The notes: generated from the sequence alone by a model not told the origin. Positions 18,221 through 26,870 are shown, numbered from the stretch's first letter. The stretch: DNA of 64,000 nt from Agromyces luteolus (GCF_009729855.1 NZ_WODA01000002.1:62001-126000), one strand, 5' to 3'. Made by a program: numbers and translations.

Positions 18221-19270
18221 TCAGGGGACGCGCTGCAGCCAGTCCTCCGTCGCGAACTTCGAGGCGACGAGCGCCTCGGCCTCTGCGAGCTCGTCGGCGG
18301 TGACCGCGCCGGGCGTCGCGCCGTAGAGCGCCGCGAACGTCTCCTTGAGCCGGTCGATGATCTCGGCACGGGCGAGGCCGGTCTGCGAGCGCAGCGGGTC
18401 GACGCGCTTCGCCGCCGACGCGATGCCCTTGTCGCTGATCTTCTCGCGGCCGATGCGCAGCACCTCGAGCATCTTGGCGTTGTCGAGGTCGTAGGCCATC
18501 GTCACGTGGTGCAGCACGCCGCCCGAGCCGAGCCGCTTCTGCGCCGCGCCGCCGATCTTGCCCGCCGGGCTCGCGATGTCGTTGAGCGGCTGGTACGTCG
18601 CCTCGATGCCGAGCGAGCGCAGCCCCTGCAGCACCCAGTCGTCGAGGAACGCGTACGAGTCGGCGAAGCTCATGCCCTGCACGAGCTCGGCCGGCACGTA
18701 CAGCGAGTACGTGACGACGTTGCCCTTCTCCATCATCATGGCGCCGCCCCCCGAGATGCGGCGCACGACGTCGAAGCCGTAGCGCGCCGCGCCATCCGGG
18801 TCGACCTCGTTCCGCACCGACTGGAACGAGCCGATCACGACGGCCGACTCCTCCCACTCCCAGAACCGCAGCGTCGGCCTCCGCCGCCCCTCGCCGACGC
18901 GCGTCGCGAGCACCTCGTCGAGCGCCAGGTGCACGCGCGGCGGCACGGCGGCATCGTGCACGATCTCCCACTCGTAGTCCGACCAGGTCCTGGCATCCGT
19001 CATCGCGCGGCGCACCGCCACGGCGATCGCCTCGGCCGAGAACCCGAGCATGACCGCGTCGGGCCGGAGCCCCTTCGTGATCGCCGCGGCGATCTGCTTG
19101 GCATCGGATGCCGCGGGCAGCCCGTCGAGCGCCCGGTTCAGGTCGCCCAGCGCCTCGTCGGGTTCGAGGAAGAAGTCGCCCGCGACGCGCGCGTTCCGGA
19201 TCGCCCCGTCGACGACGTCGAAGTCGACGACCACGAGCTTGCCGCCGGGGACCTTGTACTCACCGTGCAT
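18221..19270 (-). CDS. Lipoate-protein ligase A family protein
   Basis: A 349-aa protein. Residues 1-90 (HGEYKVPGGKLVVVDFDVVD...) resemble the small accessory domain normally found at the C-terminus of LplA, and residues about 110-300 are the catalytic lipoate/biotin ligase domain with RRISGGGAMMMEKGNV and the lysine-bearing ASPAGKIGGAAQKR. The expected reaction is ATP-dependent lipoylation of dehydrogenase E2 or GcvH subunits in the cytoplasm. The reversed domain order is unusual but complete. ATG 19270 gives the canonical start. Its upstream neighbour is the GH6 gene, 137 bp away, with no functional link evident. Confidence 0.82.
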   Translation of the reverse strand: MHGEYKVPGGKLVVVDFDVVDGAIRNARVAGDFFLEPDEALGDLNRALDGLPAASDAKQIAAAITKGLRPDAVMLGFSAEAIAVAVRRAMTDARTWSDYEWEIVHDAAVPPRVHLALDEVLATRVGEGRRRPTLRFWEWEESAVVIGSFQSVRNEVDPDGAARYGFDVVRRISGGGAMMMEKGNVVTYSLYVPAELVQGMSFADSYAFLDDWVLQGLRSLGIEATYQPLNDIASPAGKIGGAAQKRLGSGGVLHHVTMAYDLDNAKMLEVLRIGREKISDKGIASAAKRVDPLRSQTGLARAEIIDRLKETFAALYGATPGAVTADELAEAEALVASKFATEDWLQRVP

Positions 19271-19407
19271 GGGTCCAAGCCTACGGATGCCGCGAGGCGG
19301 GCGGTCCCTCGCGCCGACCGGTTCGTTCGACCGACGGGCGGAAGCCGGCGCAGGCGTTGAGGGGGTGCGCCGACTCCCGCCCCTTCGAGGGGTTCCGGGC
19401 GTCCGAG

Positions 19408-20643
19408 CTACGGAACGACGGGCGGCACCGCGTTCGCGATCAGCTCGTCGGCCATCTCCACGAACCACTCCCCGGCCGCGGGGTCGACCATGTCCCGCTC
19501 CGGATCCTCGGGACCGGCCGTGCCGCGCAGGCACTGCCCGTCGGACTCGCCGGGGACCTTGACCCAGAGGTAGGCATCGATGAGCACATCCCCGGTCTCG
19601 GTCGTCGGGCGCAGGCCGAGACCGCGGTCGGGCGGGTTGCACCACACCTGCGGGTCGGGGTGGACCTCGGTCGGGGTCCACGGGCCGGCGCCGTTGCGGC
19701 TCGTGTCGATGACGAAGTGCGCCTGCGCGTCGGGATCGCGCTCGAGGCCCGTGTCGGCGTACGCCTGGTCGTAGGCGGCATCCGTCAGCCCCCACGTCGA
19801 GAAGTCGCCGGGGTTCGCCGGGTAGTACTGGCTGCCGCACCATGCGCGCTGCCACCAGGAGTTCAGGTCGAGGTGGATGCACTCGGAGATCCAGGTGCCG
19901 TACTTCTGCTGGCGCTCCGTGGTCTCGTAGTTCGAGACGTTGAGGAAGAAGCCGTCGGCTCGTTCGACTCCGGCCTTGATGAGCCGGTCGGCGATGTCGC
20001 CGACGCCGAGCCACGCCGAGTGGGTGCCGTCGAGGTAGACGGCCGTGTTCGGAAGCCCGGCGAAGGCGTCGACGGCGTGGTTGAGCATCGCGAAGCGCTC
20101 GTCGGCGGCGGTCGCGGCATCCGCCTCGGCGGGTTGGCACCATTCGAGCTGGCCGTTGATGGTCGTGTACCAGGGGATGATGCCGAGCCCGTCGGGCTCG
20201 AGGATCACGACGGCGTCCTTGTTGCCGATGCCCTTGGCGAAGCCGTCGATCCAGGCGGTGTACTCGTCGACCGTGGTCGCCCCGCCGGCGGAGTACTGCG
20301 CGCAGTCGCGGAAGGGGATGTTGTAGGCGACGAGCACGGGCACCTGCTTCGCGGCGTGCGCAGCCGAGACCACGCGCTTCACATCCTGCTTGGCCTCGAT
20401 GGGCGTGCCCCCGTTGATCCAGGTGGCGCTCGGGAACGAGCCGAGCAGCAGTGCGTCGGCCCTGGCGTCGCCGTCGAGTGCGGCGGCGGCCTCGATCGTG
20501 GTGCTCGTCGGGTTGGTCCAGAGGGTCGCCTCGGGCGACAGCACGTCGTTCGCGGCGTGCGCGGGGGATGCGGCGAGGGCGACCGCGGCGAGGGCGAGCG
20601 CCGCCGCTCCGGCGAGCGTCTTGGAGTGGTGCGGAAGCTTCAT
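19408..20643 (-). CDS. Secreted GH6 cellulase (endoglucanase/cellobiohydrolase)
   Basis: A 411-aa secreted protein. The Sec signal peptide ends in SPAHA-AND (cleavage after residue 30), then a family-6 glycoside hydrolase domain. Asp151 in VVILEPDGLG is the likely general acid; YNIPFRDCAQYS and YLDGTHSAWLG carry further active-site residues; HFVIDTSRNGAGPW is a family signature. No carbohydrate-binding module is present. AGGAGG stands 6 bases before ATG 20643. The identical CebR-type operator at 20684 ties it to the cellobiose transporter ten kilobases away: it releases cello-oligosaccharides outside and the transporter imports them. Endo versus exo action cannot be decided here. Confidence 0.9.
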   Translation of the reverse strand: MKLPHHSKTLAGAAALALAAVALAASPAHAANDVLSPEATLWTNPTSTTIEAAAALDGDARADALLLGSFPSATWINGGTPIEAKQDVKRVVSAAHAAKQVPVLVAYNIPFRDCAQYSAGGATTVDEYTAWIDGFAKGIGNKDAVVILEPDGLGIIPWYTTINGQLEWCQPAEADAATAADERFAMLNHAVDAFAGLPNTAVYLDGTHSAWLGVGDIADRLIKAGVERADGFFLNVSNYETTERQQKYGTWISECIHLDLNSWWQRAWCGSQYYPANPGDFSTWGLTDAAYDQAYADTGLERDPDAQAHFVIDTSRNGAGPWTPTEVHPDPQVWCNPPDRGLGLRPTTETGDVLIDAYLWVKVPGESDGQCLRGTAGPEDPERDMVDPAAGEWFVEMADELIANAVPPVVP

Positions 20644-20680
20644 CGATTCCTCCTGGCTGATCGGTCGACGATGACACGGG

Positions 20681-20700
20681 CCGTGAGAGCGCTCTCACGG
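20681..20700. promoter_or_regulatory. CebR/CelR-type operator of the GH6 gene
   Basis: A perfect 20-bp palindrome, CCGTGAGAGCGCTCTCACGG, whose core equals the operator at 10221-10234. It lies between the presumed promoter and the GH6 start codon, so a bound repressor would block transcription. Confidence 0.85.
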
Positions 20701-20705
20701 TGCAC

Positions 20706-20735
20706 AGCCTGCCCTCACGACGCGCACCCTGTCAA
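20706..20735 (-). promoter_or_regulatory. Probable GH6 promoter
   Basis: On the minus strand TTGACA (20735-20730) is followed after 18 bp by CAGGCT (20711-20706), a perfect -35 with a weak -10. The operator covers the expected start site. Confidence 0.5.
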
Positions 20736-20806
20736 GAGCCGGCCGTCCGACCCCGGGCGTAGGCTCGGCCACGGAGCATCCGTCCGGCAGCGAGGGGGAC
20801 GCCGCG

Positions 20807-21469
20807 ATGACCACCCTGTACCTGGCACGACACGGCGAGACCGTGTGGCACGGCGAGCACCGCTACGCAGGCTCGTCCGACATCGAACTCACCGCGCACG
20901 GGCTCGCCCAGGCCGACGAGCTCGCCGAGTGGGCGTCGCGGGCGCGGCTGTCGGCCGTCGTGTCGTCGACGCTCAGCCGCGCGCGACTCACGGCAGAGCC
21001 GGCAGCGGATGCCGCGGAGCTCGAGTTGCGCACCGACCCGCGCCTCGTCGAGATCGACTTCGGTGCCGGCGAGGGCCTCGGGCCGAGCGAGCTCGCCGAG
21101 CGCATGCCGGCCGAATGGGCCGCGTTCGAGCGGCATCCCGCCCGGCAGCCGCTGCCCGGCGGCGAGGCCGGCGTCGAGGGCATCGCGCGCGCGAAGCCCG
21201 CGCTGCAGGAGCTCGTCGACGAGTTCGGCATCGGGCCCGGAACGGTCGGCGGGTCGGCGGCCTCGCGGCAGGGCGACCGGGTGCTCATCGTGATGCACGG
21301 CACGCTCATGCGGCTGCTGCTCTGCGACTGGCTCGGCGTCGACCCCGACCGCTACCGCGACCTCTTCCCCGAGGTCGAGAACTGCGGTCTGACGCCCGTG
21401 CGCTTCGAGCTCCTCGAGGGGCGGATGCAGCCGCGGCTGATCGGCTTCAACCTGCCGACGGCGCGCTGA
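20807..21469 (+). CDS. Histidine phosphatase (phosphoglycerate-mutase-like)
   Basis: A 220-aa cytoplasmic protein of the histidine phosphatase superfamily: RHGET at residues 8-12 carries the phospho-accepting His9, STLSRARLTAEP supplies the second Arg, and VLIVMHGTLMRLL the second His. GAGGGGG lies upstream of ATG 20807. Likely substrates are small phosphomonoesters; whether it is a phosphatase or mutase, and its substrate, cannot be read. It converges on the hydrolase gene at 21491. Confidence 0.85.
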   Translation: MTTLYLARHGETVWHGEHRYAGSSDIELTAHGLAQADELAEWASRARLSAVVSSTLSRARLTAEPAADAAELELRTDPRLVEIDFGAGEGLGPSELAERMPAEWAAFERHPARQPLPGGEAGVEGIARAKPALQELVDEFGIGPGTVGGSAASRQGDRVLIVMHGTLMRLLLCDWLGVDPDRYRDLFPEVENCGLTPVRFELLEGRMQPRLIGFNLPTAR

Positions 21470-21490
21470 CGCGGCATCCGTCGCCGGATC

Positions 21491-22339
21491 TCAGTCGACG
21501 GCGAAGCGGTCGTCGAGCCAGCGGACGAGGTCGCCGCGGACCTCCTCCTGGTTCGTCTCGTTGAAGATCTCGTGGCGGGCGCCGTCGTAGACGACGAGCG
21601 TGACGTCGGCGAGGCCGGCGCGCGAGGCGTAGGCGTTCGCGAGCTTCAGCGCGCTCTTCTCGCCGCCGAGCGCGTCGTCGGAGCCGACCATGATGAGCAG
21701 CGGCAGTTCCTCGGGCAGGTTGCGCCCGGGGCGACCGAGCAGCCGGGCGGCCTCGATGAGCCCGAAGAGCTGCTGAAGCGGCACCCCGGTCGTGTACGGG
21801 TCGGCGACGAACGCCTCGGCGACGGCCGGGTCGCGCGAGAGCCACTCGAGGCCCGTCGTCCCGAGGTGCCGGTGGCGGCGGTTGAGGTCGCCCGAGTTCA
21901 TGTGGATCGGCGTGCGGTACGCGGTGCCGGTGAGGACCGCCGCGTCCCAGTCGCGGGGGTGCCGCTCGAGCAGGATCTGCGCCATCAGCGACCCCCACGA
22001 GTGCCCGAGCAGCACGAGCGGCACCTCGTCGCCCTCGGTGGCGCGGATGACGCCGGTGAAGAGGTGCACGTCGTGGATCGCGGCGCGCAGCCCGCCCGGG
22101 CCGAGCTTGCCCATCCGGTCGAGGTCACCGCCGTGCTGCTCGAAGCCGGTCTGCCCGTGACCGCGATGGTCGTCGGCCCAGACCGAGTACCCGGCCGTGT
22201 TCAGGGCCTCGACGAGGGCGCCGTAGCGGCCGATGTGCTCGCCGACGCCGTGCACGAGCTGCACGACCGCGACCGGGTCGGGCACGCGCCAGGACTCGTA
22301 GTGGATGCGCACGCCCTGCGGGTCGGTGAACGTCGGCAT
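21491..22339 (-). CDS. Alpha/beta hydrolase, lysophospholipase/monoacylglycerol-lipase type
   Basis: A 282-aa hydrolase (Hydrolase_4 / serine aminopeptidase S33 type). Nucleophile Ser114 lies in LGHSWGS, the oxyanion region in LVHGVGEHIGRYG and DDHRGHGQTG, and the catalytic His in YDGARHEIFNE near the C-terminus. No signal peptide, so cytoplasmic or peripheral. The acyl substrate is probably a glycerolipid. It lies just downstream of the transglutaminase gene, 47 bp away, on the same strand. Confidence 0.85.
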   Translation of the reverse strand: MPTFTDPQGVRIHYESWRVPDPVAVVQLVHGVGEHIGRYGALVEALNTAGYSVWADDHRGHGQTGFEQHGGDLDRMGKLGPGGLRAAIHDVHLFTGVIRATEGDEVPLVLLGHSWGSLMAQILLERHPRDWDAAVLTGTAYRTPIHMNSGDLNRRHRHLGTTGLEWLSRDPAVAEAFVADPYTTGVPLQQLFGLIEAARLLGRPGRNLPEELPLLIMVGSDDALGGEKSALKLANAYASRAGLADVTLVVYDGARHEIFNETNQEEVRGDLVRWLDDRFAVD

Positions 22340-22386
22340 GCGCTCATCCTCGCAGGCCGGGGCGGGCGCGCGTCAGGACTCGCGCG

Positions 22387-23232
22387 TCAGGACTCGCGGG
22401 TCACCTCGACCGAGACGAACAGCTCGGACGACGACGGTCCGGCGTACACCCCGCGGAGCGGGGCGACGTCGGCGTAGTCGCGGCCGCGGCCCACGAGCAC
22501 ATGCAGCTCGCCGACCTCGGCGAGGTTCGTCGGGTCGTACCCGCGCCAGGTTCCCGCGAACCACTCCATCCACGCGTGCGACTCGCCCGTGACGGTGACG
22601 CCGACGGGCGCATCGCCGTCGGGGTGCAGGTACCCGGACGCGTACCGCGCCGGGATGCCGACCGAGCGCAGCGCGCCGACCGCGAGGTGCGCGATGTCCT
22701 GGCAGACGCCCTTGCGCTCGGCCCACGCCTCGCGGGCGGTCGAGTTCACGCCGGTCACGCCCGTCACGTACTCGACGGCATCGCCGACGGCACGCGAGAT
22801 CTCGAGCGCGGTCTCACCGACCGGCATGCCCTCGGCCGCGATCTCCGCGGCGAGCGCGGCGACCTCGGGTGGCGGCTCCGTGGCATCCGTCTGCGTCGTG
22901 TACTCGGTGAACGGCACGCTCGACGCGCGGATCGCGGCGAGCTCGTCCCACGTCGGCTCGGGCCCGCGGCCGGGCAGCGGCCGCACCTCGACGACGCTCG
23001 TGGCCGTGACCGAGAGCTCGCGGTGCGGGGTCAGCACCTCGAACGTCGAGACGCGAGTGCCCCAGTAGTCGAGGTAGGCGTGCTGCGTCGCACCCGGGCG
23101 GATGTCGAGGCTCGCGTGCAGCACGAACTGCTCGCCGCCGGAGTGCGGGAGCATCCGCGCCTCGTTGTACGACGCCGTGGCCTCCTCGGCGTAGGCGAAC
23201 CCGGTGCGGTGGACGATGCGGAGCCGACTCAC
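22387..23232 (-). CDS. Transglutaminase-like cysteine peptidase family protein
   Basis: A 281-aa protein with the N-terminal beta domain of COG1305 (RIVHRTGFAYAEEATASYNEARM) and a transglutaminase-like core: GVCQDIAHLAVGALR (Cys), GESHAWMEWF (His) and YDPTN (Asp). GTG 23232 overlaps the previous gene's stop as GTGA. It is the last member of the conserved trio with the alpha-E and circularly permuted ATP-grasp proteins, usually taken to make or ligate a peptide-like product. The trio's product is not established. Confidence 0.87.
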   Translation of the reverse strand: MSRLRIVHRTGFAYAEEATASYNEARMLPHSGGEQFVLHASLDIRPGATQHAYLDYWGTRVSTFEVLTPHRELSVTATSVVEVRPLPGRGPEPTWDELAAIRASSVPFTEYTTQTDATEPPPEVAALAAEIAAEGMPVGETALEISRAVGDAVEYVTGVTGVNSTAREAWAERKGVCQDIAHLAVGALRSVGIPARYASGYLHPDGDAPVGVTVTGESHAWMEWFAGTWRGYDPTNLAEVGELHVLVGRGRDYADVAPLRGVYAGPSSSELFVSVEVTRES

Positions 23233-24158
23233 GAGACCTCCCCGATCCAGACCGGCACGACGCTCGTCGGGAAATAGCGCTGCCGGATCGCGTCGCTCGC
23301 CGCCGAGACGACCTCCTGGACGCGTTCCATGTTCCCGGCCAGGTCGAACAGGATGTCGCCGATGGGCCGGTACTCGAGCTCGGACCGGATCTGGCCGAGC
23401 AGCCGCTGCGCCTGGTCGGTCACGCCGACGCGGCCCGCTCGCGGGTCGATCTCGCGGAGCGACTCCTCGGCGCGGATGACGCTCGAGATGATCGAGCGCG
23501 GGAACAGCCGGTCGAGGAGCAGGAACTCGGCGGCGGACAGCGATGAGGGCACCCCGCGGTAGCTGCGGAGGTACGCCTCGTAGCCGCCGCAGCTGCGGAG
23601 GATCGTCGTCCAGCTCGGGCCGCTCGCCTCGGTGAGCGAACGGGTCGCCAGCAGTCGGGCCGTCATGTCGGCACGTTCGATCGAGCGCCCGAGGTTGAAG
23701 AAGTGCCAGGCCTCGTCGCGGCTCGAGGCGGAGTCGACGACGCCGATCGCGAGGGCAGCCCGGTCGCGGACCCAGCGGAAGAACTCGTGCGTCTTGTCGG
23801 ATGCCACCTGGCGGGGCATCCGCGAATAGGTGTGGTTCAGCGCCTCCCAGAGCTCGGTCGACACGATCTCGCGCGCGCGGCGCGCGTTCTCGCGGGCCGC
23901 GATCACCGAGTGGGCGATGGATGCCGGGTGGCGCGGGTCGACCGCGAGGAGCGCGATCACGTCCTGCGGGCCGAGGGCGACATCTTCGTTGGGCTCGCTG
24001 CCCATGACCGCGAGGAGCGCGCGGCACGCGGAGTCCTCGTCGATCCACGGATCCTCGAGGAGGAGCTGGAGGTGCACGTCGAGGATGCGCGCGGTGCCGT
24101 CGCTCCGCTCGATGTAGCGGCCGATCCAGAACAGGCTCTCGGCGATGCGGCTCAGCAT
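23229..24158 (-). CDS. Alpha-E domain protein (DUF403)
   Basis: A 309-aa, nearly all-helical protein opening with LSRIAESLFWIGRYIERSDGTARILD, the hallmark of the alpha-E family. It contains HSVIAARENARRAREIVS and a second RYIER-like segment (FFNLGRSIERADMTARLL). Its function is unknown; in most genomes it sits between the ATP-grasp and transglutaminase partners as here. The start ATG lies inside the upstream gene's last codons (7-bp overlap). Confidence 0.88.
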   Translation of the reverse strand: MLSRIAESLFWIGRYIERSDGTARILDVHLQLLLEDPWIDEDSACRALLAVMGSEPNEDVALGPQDVIALLAVDPRHPASIAHSVIAARENARRAREIVSTELWEALNHTYSRMPRQVASDKTHEFFRWVRDRAALAIGVVDSASSRDEAWHFFNLGRSIERADMTARLLATRSLTEASGPSWTTILRSCGGYEAYLRSYRGVPSSLSAAEFLLLDRLFPRSIISSVIRAEESLREIDPRAGRVGVTDQAQRLLGQIRSELEYRPIGDILFDLAGNMERVQEVVSAASDAIRQRYFPTSVVPVWIGEVS

Positions 24159-26014
24159 GGGTTCGCCTCCGTCCCCGCCGCTGGTCGAGTAGGCCGCGCA
24201 GCGACCGTATCGAGACCTTCTGGAATGGTCTCGATACGCGCGCTTCGCGTGCTACTCGACCACCGGGTCTGCTGCTGCTGTTGCTGCTGCTGCTGCTGGC
24301 GCACCGGGGCGTCCTCGTCCTGGGGCGAGGACTCCGGGCGGTGACTTCGATGCTGCGCGCCCTGCTCGATCTCGGAGATCGGGCTGGTCGCATTCGCGGA
24401 GGCGTTCGCGATCCCCGTCGCGGTGGTGGGTGCGCTCGCGATCCCGGTCGCCTGGTCGGCGACGATCGTGCCGACGCGCCCGCCGGCGCCGTGGATGCTG
24501 CCGAGCACCTCGGGTCGTGGGCTGGGCACGAGTCCCGCGATCGGCCCGGTCGTGACCGAGTCGTCGAGCACCCAGGTGTCCTTCGAGCCGCCGCCCTGGC
24601 TCGAGTTCACGACGAGCTGCCCCTCGGGCAGGGCGACGCGCGTGAGCCCGCCGGGGAGCACCCAGACGTCGTCGCCGTCGTTCACCGCGAACGGGCGCAG
24701 GTCGGCGTGCCGCGGGCGCATGCCGTCCTCGACGAGCGTCGGGAGCGTCGAGAGCTGCACGACCGGCTGGGCGATCCATCCGCGCGGGTCCTTCAGCAGT
24801 CGACCGCGAAGTTCCGAGAGCGTCGACTTCGAGGCATCCGGCCCGACGACCAGGCCCTTGCCGCCCGACCCGTCGACGGGCTTGACGACGAGCTCGTCGA
24901 GGCGGTCGAGCACCTCGGCGAGCGCCTCGGGCTCCTCGAGCCGCCAGGTGTCGACGTTCGGGAGGATGGGCTCCTCGTCGAGGTAGTAGCGGATCAGGTC
25001 GGGCACGTAGGTGTAGACCAGCTTGTCGTCGGCGACGCCGTTGCCGACCGCGTTCGCGATCGTGACGTGGCCGAGCCGCGCCGCGAGCATGAGCCCGGGG
25101 GCGCCCAGCACCGAGTCGGGGCGGAACTGCTGCGGGTCGAGGAACTCGTCGTCGACGCGGCGGTAGATGACGTCGACACGGGTGGGCCCGGCGGTAGTCC
25201 GCATCCAGACGCGGCCGCCCGAGCAGAACAGGTCGCGCCCCTCGACGAGTTCGACGCCCATCAGGCGCGCGAGCAGCGTGTGCTCGTAGTAGGCCGAGTT
25301 GTAGACGCCGGGCGTGAGCACGACGACCGTCGGATCGTCCACGCCCTCGGGCGCGCTCGCGCGCAGCGCCTGGAGGAGGCGGTTCGGGTAGTCGCCGACC
25401 GGGCGGACCCGCATGGATGTGAAGAGCTCGGGCAGGGTCTGCGCCATGACGCGCCGGTTCGAGATCACGTAGCTCACGCCGCTCGGCACGCGGACGTTGT
25501 CCTCGAGGACCCGCCAGTCGCCGAGCTCGTCGCGGATGACGTCGATGCCGGCGACATGGATGCGCACGCCGTTCGCACTCTCGATCCCGGCCGCCTGGCG
25601 GTGGAAGTGCGTCGACGAACTGATCAGTGCGGCGGGGATCACGCCGTCGCGGACGACGTCCTGCCGGCCGTAGATGTCGCCGAGGAATCGTTCGAGCGCC
25701 CGCACGCGCTGGGCGACCCCTGCCTCGACGACGTTCCATTCGCCCGCCCCGATGACGCGTGGGACCGCGTCGAGCGGGAAGGGCCGCTCCTCCCCCGCGA
25801 AGTCGAACGTGACGCCCTGCGCGAGGTAGCTGCTCGCGAGCGCGTCGGTGCGGCCGCGCAGCTCGTCCTGCGTCATGCGCGCGAGCGCGGGGTAGAGCTC
25901 GCGGTACGGCTCGCGCACGGTCACGGCGTCGGCCGGGAACATCTCGTCCCACGGCCGCGATCGGTTCCGCCTGCGCGACCGCGTCGCCGCGTACCCGTCG
26001 AAGAGGCTTCCCAT
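24152..26014 (-). CDS. Circularly permuted ATP-grasp type 2 protein with an aberrant C-terminal tail
   Basis: A 620-aa protein. The core (about 1-515) is a circularly permuted ATP-grasp enzyme, probably forming amide bonds: YHVAGIDVIRDELGDWRVLEDN-like block, VVKPVDGSGGKGLVVGP (ATP loop) and VNSSQGGGSKDTWVLDD. After about residue 530 the sequence becomes low-complexity (repeated ATGIA/ASANA), has ten consecutive Gln, and then reads through a copy of the dispersed palindromic repeat (TRWSSSTRSARIET...). That tail is not expected of the family and looks added by DNA rearrangement that kept the frame open to the ATG of the next gene. Start ATG 26014. First gene of the trio operon. Confidence 0.85.
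   Translation of the reverse strand: MGSLFDGYAATRSRRRNRSRPWDEMFPADAVTVREPYRELYPALARMTQDELRGRTDALASSYLAQGVTFDFAGEERPFPLDAVPRVIGAGEWNVVEAGVAQRVRALERFLGDIYGRQDVVRDGVIPAALISSSTHFHRQAAGIESANGVRIHVAGIDVIRDELGDWRVLEDNVRVPSGVSYVISNRRVMAQTLPELFTSMRVRPVGDYPNRLLQALRASAPEGVDDPTVVVLTPGVYNSAYYEHTLLARLMGVELVEGRDLFCSGGRVWMRTTAGPTRVDVIYRRVDDEFLDPQQFRPDSVLGAPGLMLAARLGHVTIANAVGNGVADDKLVYTYVPDLIRYYLDEEPILPNVDTWRLEEPEALAEVLDRLDELVVKPVDGSGGKGLVVGPDASKSTLSELRGRLLKDPRGWIAQPVVQLSTLPTLVEDGMRPRHADLRPFAVNDGDDVWVLPGGLTRVALPEGQLVVNSSQGGGSKDTWVLDDSVTTGPIAGLVPSPRPEVLGSIHGAGGRVGTIVADQATGIASAPTTATGIANASANATSPISEIEQGAQHRSHRPESSPQDEDAPVRQQQQQQQQQQTRWSSSTRSARIETIPEGLDTVAARPTRPAAGTEANPC
24182..24262. repeat. Dispersed palindromic repeat, locus A (inside ATP-grasp gene 3' end)
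   Basis: TGGTCGAGTAG (24182-24192) pairs with CTACTCGACCA (24252-24262), and GTATCGAGACC (24207-24217) with GGTCTCGATAC (24227-24237), giving an 81-bp nested hairpin. The same words recur at 34.7, 36.9 and 38.6 kb. It is translated as part of the ATP-grasp protein. Confidence 0.85.
24269..24298. repeat. CTG/TTG triplet repeat encoding ten glutamines
   Basis: Ten consecutive CTG or TTG triplets on the plus strand read as CAG/CAA, a Gln10 tract, in the C-terminal tail of the ATP-grasp protein. Such a run is rare in high-GC actinobacteria and prone to slippage. Confidence 0.85.
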
Positions 26015-26313
26015 GTGCCTACGGTTCCAGTCGGGTGTTTCAGGCCGGTTACCGACACGCGTCGGGCGGGAATCGACCGCGGCCCTTCCCTCTCGGCCTG
26101 CGCGCACACGGGGCCGAGGCCGCGATCGAGACGCCTCGTATCCACGGGGTCATGAGACAGTCACGATGTTGCTGATGAGGTGCCCTTGCGGGCAGGTTCA
26201 TCGGGCGGGTCATCTGACACCGAAGAGAATCGAAGCAGTGCGCCGGTTCCGCGACGGATCGCGGTTCGCTGGTCGACCGGCTACCCTGACGCGACTGCGT
26301 TTCCCGCGCTAGC
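26015..26313. other. Gene-free interval at the edge of the accessory patch
   Basis: Upstream region of the ATP-grasp operon (minus strand) and leader of the DUF6966-like gene (plus strand). No convincing gene, tRNA or integrase site was found. Base composition drops toward its right end, marking the change from the core region to the accessory patch. Confidence 0.5.
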
Positions 26314-26595
26314 GTGAACGCCGTGCTGTCAGTGGCTGGTCAAGTGGATGAGATCTTGAGCGCCATCGCCCAGATCCGTTCCGCAGCCACCATCGAAGGC
26401 GATGAGGCTCGGAGTCGGTCGGCCGAGATCGCCGTGAGATTCGACGGCATCACGACCCAAGCGGAGCTTCGCGACGCCGCCAGAGAGAGCCTCCGTCTCT
26501 ACCGCGGCGGAATGGGTTCGTTTCAGGACGTTGGCAGCTCGACGATGGCCGAGGCGGTCGCAAGGCTGGTCAGGTCGCTGCGACGGGCGATCTGA
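26314..26595 (+). CDS. Small protein resembling DUF6966
   Basis: A 93-aa soluble protein. LRLYRGGMGSFQDVG near residue 62 resembles the LYGGMGSFNDL signature that I associate with DUF6966, a small family often found beside toxin or contact-system genes; that association is from memory and weak. The C-terminus is basic (RLVRSLRRAI). GTG 26314 is one of several possible starts (also 26323 and 26341) and none has a strong ribosome binding site. Confidence 0.5.
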   Translation: MNAVLSVAGQVDEILSAIAQIRSAATIEGDEARSRSAEIAVRFDGITTQAELRDAARESLRLYRGGMGSFQDVGSSTMAEAVARLVRSLRRAI

Positions 26596-26697
26596 AGGGC
26601 ACCGGTCATCGGGCGCCACGCGGACCTCAGTGCTGGCATCGGCCGGGCGAGGTCAAGCGGATCCGGTGGGGTGTCGGCGAGGGTTGCACCCAGAGAT

Positions 26698-26859
26698 CTA
26701 GACCGTGATGCCATCGCGAACCTGCACTGTGAATGCGTCGAGGATGGCGTCCGCAATCAGCGGTGACATGTCTTCCACCCTCCGATGTACGCCGAGTTGA
26801 GCCTCGATTTCCCCAGCGATCACCGTCGCCAACGCGCGCGCAACATTCGCCTCGTCCAT
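26698..26859 (-). CDS. Unrecognised 53-aa protein with strong ribosome binding site
   Basis: ATG 26859 to TAG 26698 encodes MDEANVARALATVIAGE... ending QVRDGITV: an acidic, mostly helical soluble protein with a hydrophobic heptad-like pattern (VARALATVIAGEIEAQLG, PLIADAILDAF). AGGAGG (26870-26865 on the minus strand) lies 5 bases before the ATG, as strong as any ribosome binding site in the window. It sits between the DUF6966-like gene and the disrupted nucleotidyltransferase. Neither its size nor sequence recalls a family known to me; a small accessory or immunity-type protein is possible. Confidence 0.55.
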   Translation of the reverse strand: MDEANVARALATVIAGEIEAQLGVHRRVEDMSPLIADAILDAFTVQVRDGITV

Positions 26860-26864
26860 AGAGT

Positions 26865-26870
26865 CCTCCT
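26865..26870 (-). promoter_or_regulatory. Ribosome binding site supporting the 53-aa gene
   Basis: AGGAGG on the minus strand with a 5-base spacer to ATG 26859. It is the main reason to accept this short frame as a gene. Confidence 0.6.
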
